Made by a program: the position numbers and the translations under genes. Of a stretch of DNA of 64,000 nucleotides, positions 62,548 to 64,000 are shown in pieces. This DNA comes from Anaerolineae bacterium (GTDB taxonomy: Bacteria > Chloroflexota > Anaerolineae > Promineifilales > Promineifilaceae): positions 620,001 through 684,000 of the forward strand of contig JAMLHW010000001.1 in assembly GCA_023954475.1 (NCBI GenBank). Reading direction: 5' to 3'. Within the stretch, counting starts at the first letter, position 1. Each line of letters starts with the position of its first letter. Below the pieces are notes generated by a model. The model saw nothing but the letters and a program-made list of their open reading frames with translations. It did no database searches and had not been told where the DNA came from.

Positions 62548-64000
62548 TTAATCGGCCGAATAACCGCTCCGACTGCCGTCCAGTTTGCGAATCCGCTCCC
62601 ATTCCGGCACACTCCTGCCACTGGCTTCCTTGAGCAACATGATTTCGCGCAGTTCCTTGATTTGATCGCGCAGCGCTGCCGCTTTCTCAAACTCCAATGC
62701 CTGAGCCGCCGCTTTCATCTGCTTCTCCAACTCCTTGATCATGTTGTTCATCTCGTTCTTGGGCAAATCACGCACACTGTATTTGGGTCGCGACTCAGCC
62801 AGTACCAGATCGCCTTCCTCTTCATGTTGATAGTCGTCGACGAGAGCGTCTGTGATCGAGTAGATTTCCTTGATGATGGTCTGTGGCTCTATGCCGTGCT
62901 CCTGATTGTATGCCATTTGCCTTGTGCGCCGTTCGGTGGTCGTGTCGATAGCACGCTGCATCGATTCCGTAATGCGGTCGGCGTACATGATCACCGTACC
63001 CTCGATGTGTCGCGCAGCTCGGCCGATTGTCTGTGTCAATGCCGTTTCTGAACGCAGGAACCCCTCTTTATCCGCGTCGAGAATGGCGACCAGCGAAACT
63101 TCCGGCAGGTCGAGACCTTCGCGCAGCAGATTGATACCGACGACCACATCGAAAATACCGAGTCGCAGGTCACGCAGAATTTCTGTGCGTTCCAGCGTAT
63201 CGACTTCTGAGTGCAGGTAATGGACCTTGATGCCCATTTCGAGCAGATAATCGCTCAAATCTTCGGACATGCGTTTAGTCAGTGTCGTCACCAGCACGCG
63301 CTGACCTTTGTTGGTGCGTTTGCGTATTTCAGCGAGCAGGTCATCGACTTGTCCTTTTACCGGTCGCACGATGATTTCCGGGTCGAGAATGCCTGTCGGC
63401 CGAATAACCTGGTGAACTGTCGCTTCCGAAACCTCCTGCTCAAACGGTGCCGGCGTCGCGCTGGTGAAGATGACCTGATGGATACGCTCCTCAAACTCTT
63501 CCCACATCAGCGGGCGGTTGTCGATGGCACTCGGCAGGCGAAAACCATAGTCGACCAATGTTTGCTTGCGACTGCGATCACCTTTGTACATTCCCTTGAT
63601 CTGCGGCACGGTCATATGACTCTCATCAATGACCAGCAGAAAATCGCGCGGGAAGTAGTCGAGCAGCGTCCACGGCGGCTCGCCGGCTGCGCGACCATCC
63701 ATATGGCGACTATAGTTTTCAATGCCGCTACAGTGGCCGACTTCACGCAACATTTCCAGATCGTATGTAGCCCGCTGCTCAATGCGCTGCGCTTCGAGGA
63801 ACATGTCGCGTTCCTTGAAATATGCGATGCGCTCAGTCAGTTCCGTTTCGATAGCGTTGATTGCCTCAGCCAGCTTGTCTTCATCGGTGATAAATTGCTT
63901 GGCAGGGAATATCTCGATTTCGGCGTGTTCGGCCAGCAGTTCACCGGTCAATGCATCTACTTCCGTGATGCGTTCGACTTCATCGCCCCAGAATTCGATT
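62548..64000 (-). CDS. uvrB: UvrABC excision nuclease subunit B, N-terminal part beyond window edge
   Basis: The frame is open to the window end, so the first third (P-loop, beta hairpin) lies outside. The visible 484 codons hold the conserved [20 protein letters not shown], the helicase motifs [38 protein letters not shown] and QTIGRAARH, and the C-terminal UVR domain ([20 protein letters not shown]) that contacts UvrA or UvrC. UvrB verifies lesions in nucleotide excision repair. It converges on the permease-M28 gene with 35 bases between the stops. The last codons are a TCGGCCGA copy (Ser-Ala-Asp, stop). Confidence 0.97.
   Translation of the reverse strand, partial: IEFWGDEVERITEVDALTGELLAEHAEIEIFPAKQFITDEDKLAEAINAIETELTERIAYFKERDMFLEAQRIEQRATYDLEMLREVGHCSGIENYSRHMDGRAAGEPPWTLLDYFPRDFLLVIDESHMTVPQIKGMYKGDRSRKQTLVDYGFRLPSAIDNRPLMWEEFEERIHQVIFTSATPAPFEQEVSEATVHQVIRPTGILDPEIIVRPVKGQVDDLLAEIRKRTNKGQRVLVTTLTKRMSEDLSDYLLEMGIKVHYLHSEVDTLERTEILRDLRLGIFDVVVGINLLREGLDLPEVSLVAILDADKEGFLRSETALTQTIGRAARHIEGTVIMYADRITESMQRAIDTTTERRTRQMAYNQEHGIEPQTIIKEIYSITDALVDDYQHEEEGDLVLAESRPKYSVRDLPKNEMNNMIKELEKQMKAAAQALEFEKAAALRDQIKELREIMLLKEASGRSVPEWERIRKLDGSRSGYSAD

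Larger units (their letters stand above)
113..63403. repeat. Dispersed highly iterated palindrome TCGGCCGA (HIP1-like), about 88 copies
   Basis: The 8-base palindrome TCGGCCGA occurs about 88 times by eye, from 113 to 63396, on average every 730 bases; about one copy is expected by chance. Many copies extend to TTCGGCCGAA or TTTCGGCCGAAA, and one at 49756-49771 is a 16-base perfect palindrome. Most are inside genes, where they are read mainly as Ser-Ala-Glu/Asp, Ile-Gly-Arg or Phe-Gly-Arg. Others are intergenic (for example 605, 9573, 12743, 29651). Copies with a changed first base (GCGGCCGA, ACGGCCGA) are few, so the full octamer rather than CGGCCG is the unit. tuf and most of the tRNA block have none. 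The pattern resembles HIP1 (GCGATCGC) of cyanobacteria; its role here is unknown. Confidence 0.9.

Noticed and set aside
1-64000. Prophage, insertion sequence, CRISPR array or integron
   Set aside because: No transposase, integrase, Cas or phage structural gene is present, and no regularly spaced direct repeats were seen.

Overview
The window is a gene-dense, roughly 50% GC bacterial chromosome segment with no phage, insertion sequence or CRISPR array that I can see. The best guess for its owner is a Chloroflexota-type bacterium (Anaerolineae, Caldilineae or Ardenticatenia-like). The grounds are Pro-Thr-rich linkers in surface proteins, a DppB/DppC-type permease gene carrying a large extra domain, type II NADH dehydrogenase next to a full Complex I operon, and several starts that look leaderless. 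This is inference, because no rRNA is present. The most striking sequence-wide property is the palindrome TCGGCCGA (often TTTCGGCCGAAA). I count close to 90 copies in 64 kb where about one is expected, a HIP1-like highly iterated palindrome.

Layout. 1-7.6 kb: the edge of a membrane protein gene, lpdA, a pair of membrane-anchored band-7-like proteins, a PfkB kinase, a phytol/dolichol-kinase-like CTP enzyme and a phosphatidylcholine synthase. 7.6-12.7 kb: aspS (minus), a frameshifted bcp peroxiredoxin, an alkyltransferase-like protein, a family 2 glycosyltransferase and a tandem DinB protein. 12.7-18.3 kb: a translation block of tRNA-Thr, tRNA-Tyr, tRNA-Thr, tuf, tRNA-Trp, secE, nusG, rplK, rplA, rplJ and rplL, with an L10 leader/attenuator and strong terminators. 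rpoB does not follow. 18.4-31.2 kb: an ADP-forming acyl-CoA synthetase fused to a GNAT domain, a Ca2+-type P-ATPase, an SLC13-type permease, ndh, a large GT-C-like membrane protein and a response regulator with GAF domains. 31.6-35.9 kb: a DUF2200 protein, then dnaG and rpoD.

36.2-49.7 kb: a 13-gene Complex I operon, nuoA to nuoM in canonical order, without nuoN; nuoL carries a His-rich loop. 49.9-56.2 kb: proS, two metallo-hydrolases, a molybdopterin oxidoreductase and, overlapping it by 4 bases, a GluR0-like protein in which a TVGYGD potassium pore is inserted into a periplasmic amino-acid-binding domain. 56.2-64 kb: a deoxynucleoside kinase and an MFS transporter (minus), then a leaderless-looking lipoprotein gene, a DppB-type permease and a DppC-type permease fused to a degenerate M28-peptidase-like ectodomain, then the 3' part of uvrB (minus).

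Functionally the window mixes core information processing (tuf/rpl, dnaG-rpoD, aspS, proS, uvrB), respiration (nuo, ndh, lpdA), membrane lipid and ion homeostasis, and solute sensing or uptake. The candidates for something undescribed are the dispersed palindrome, the permease-M28 fusion with its lipoprotein partner, and the ligand-gated K+ channel next to a molybdoenzyme. Start codons were chosen by Shine-Dalgarno spacing or family alignment from memory; all family assignments are from recognised motifs, not from database searches.
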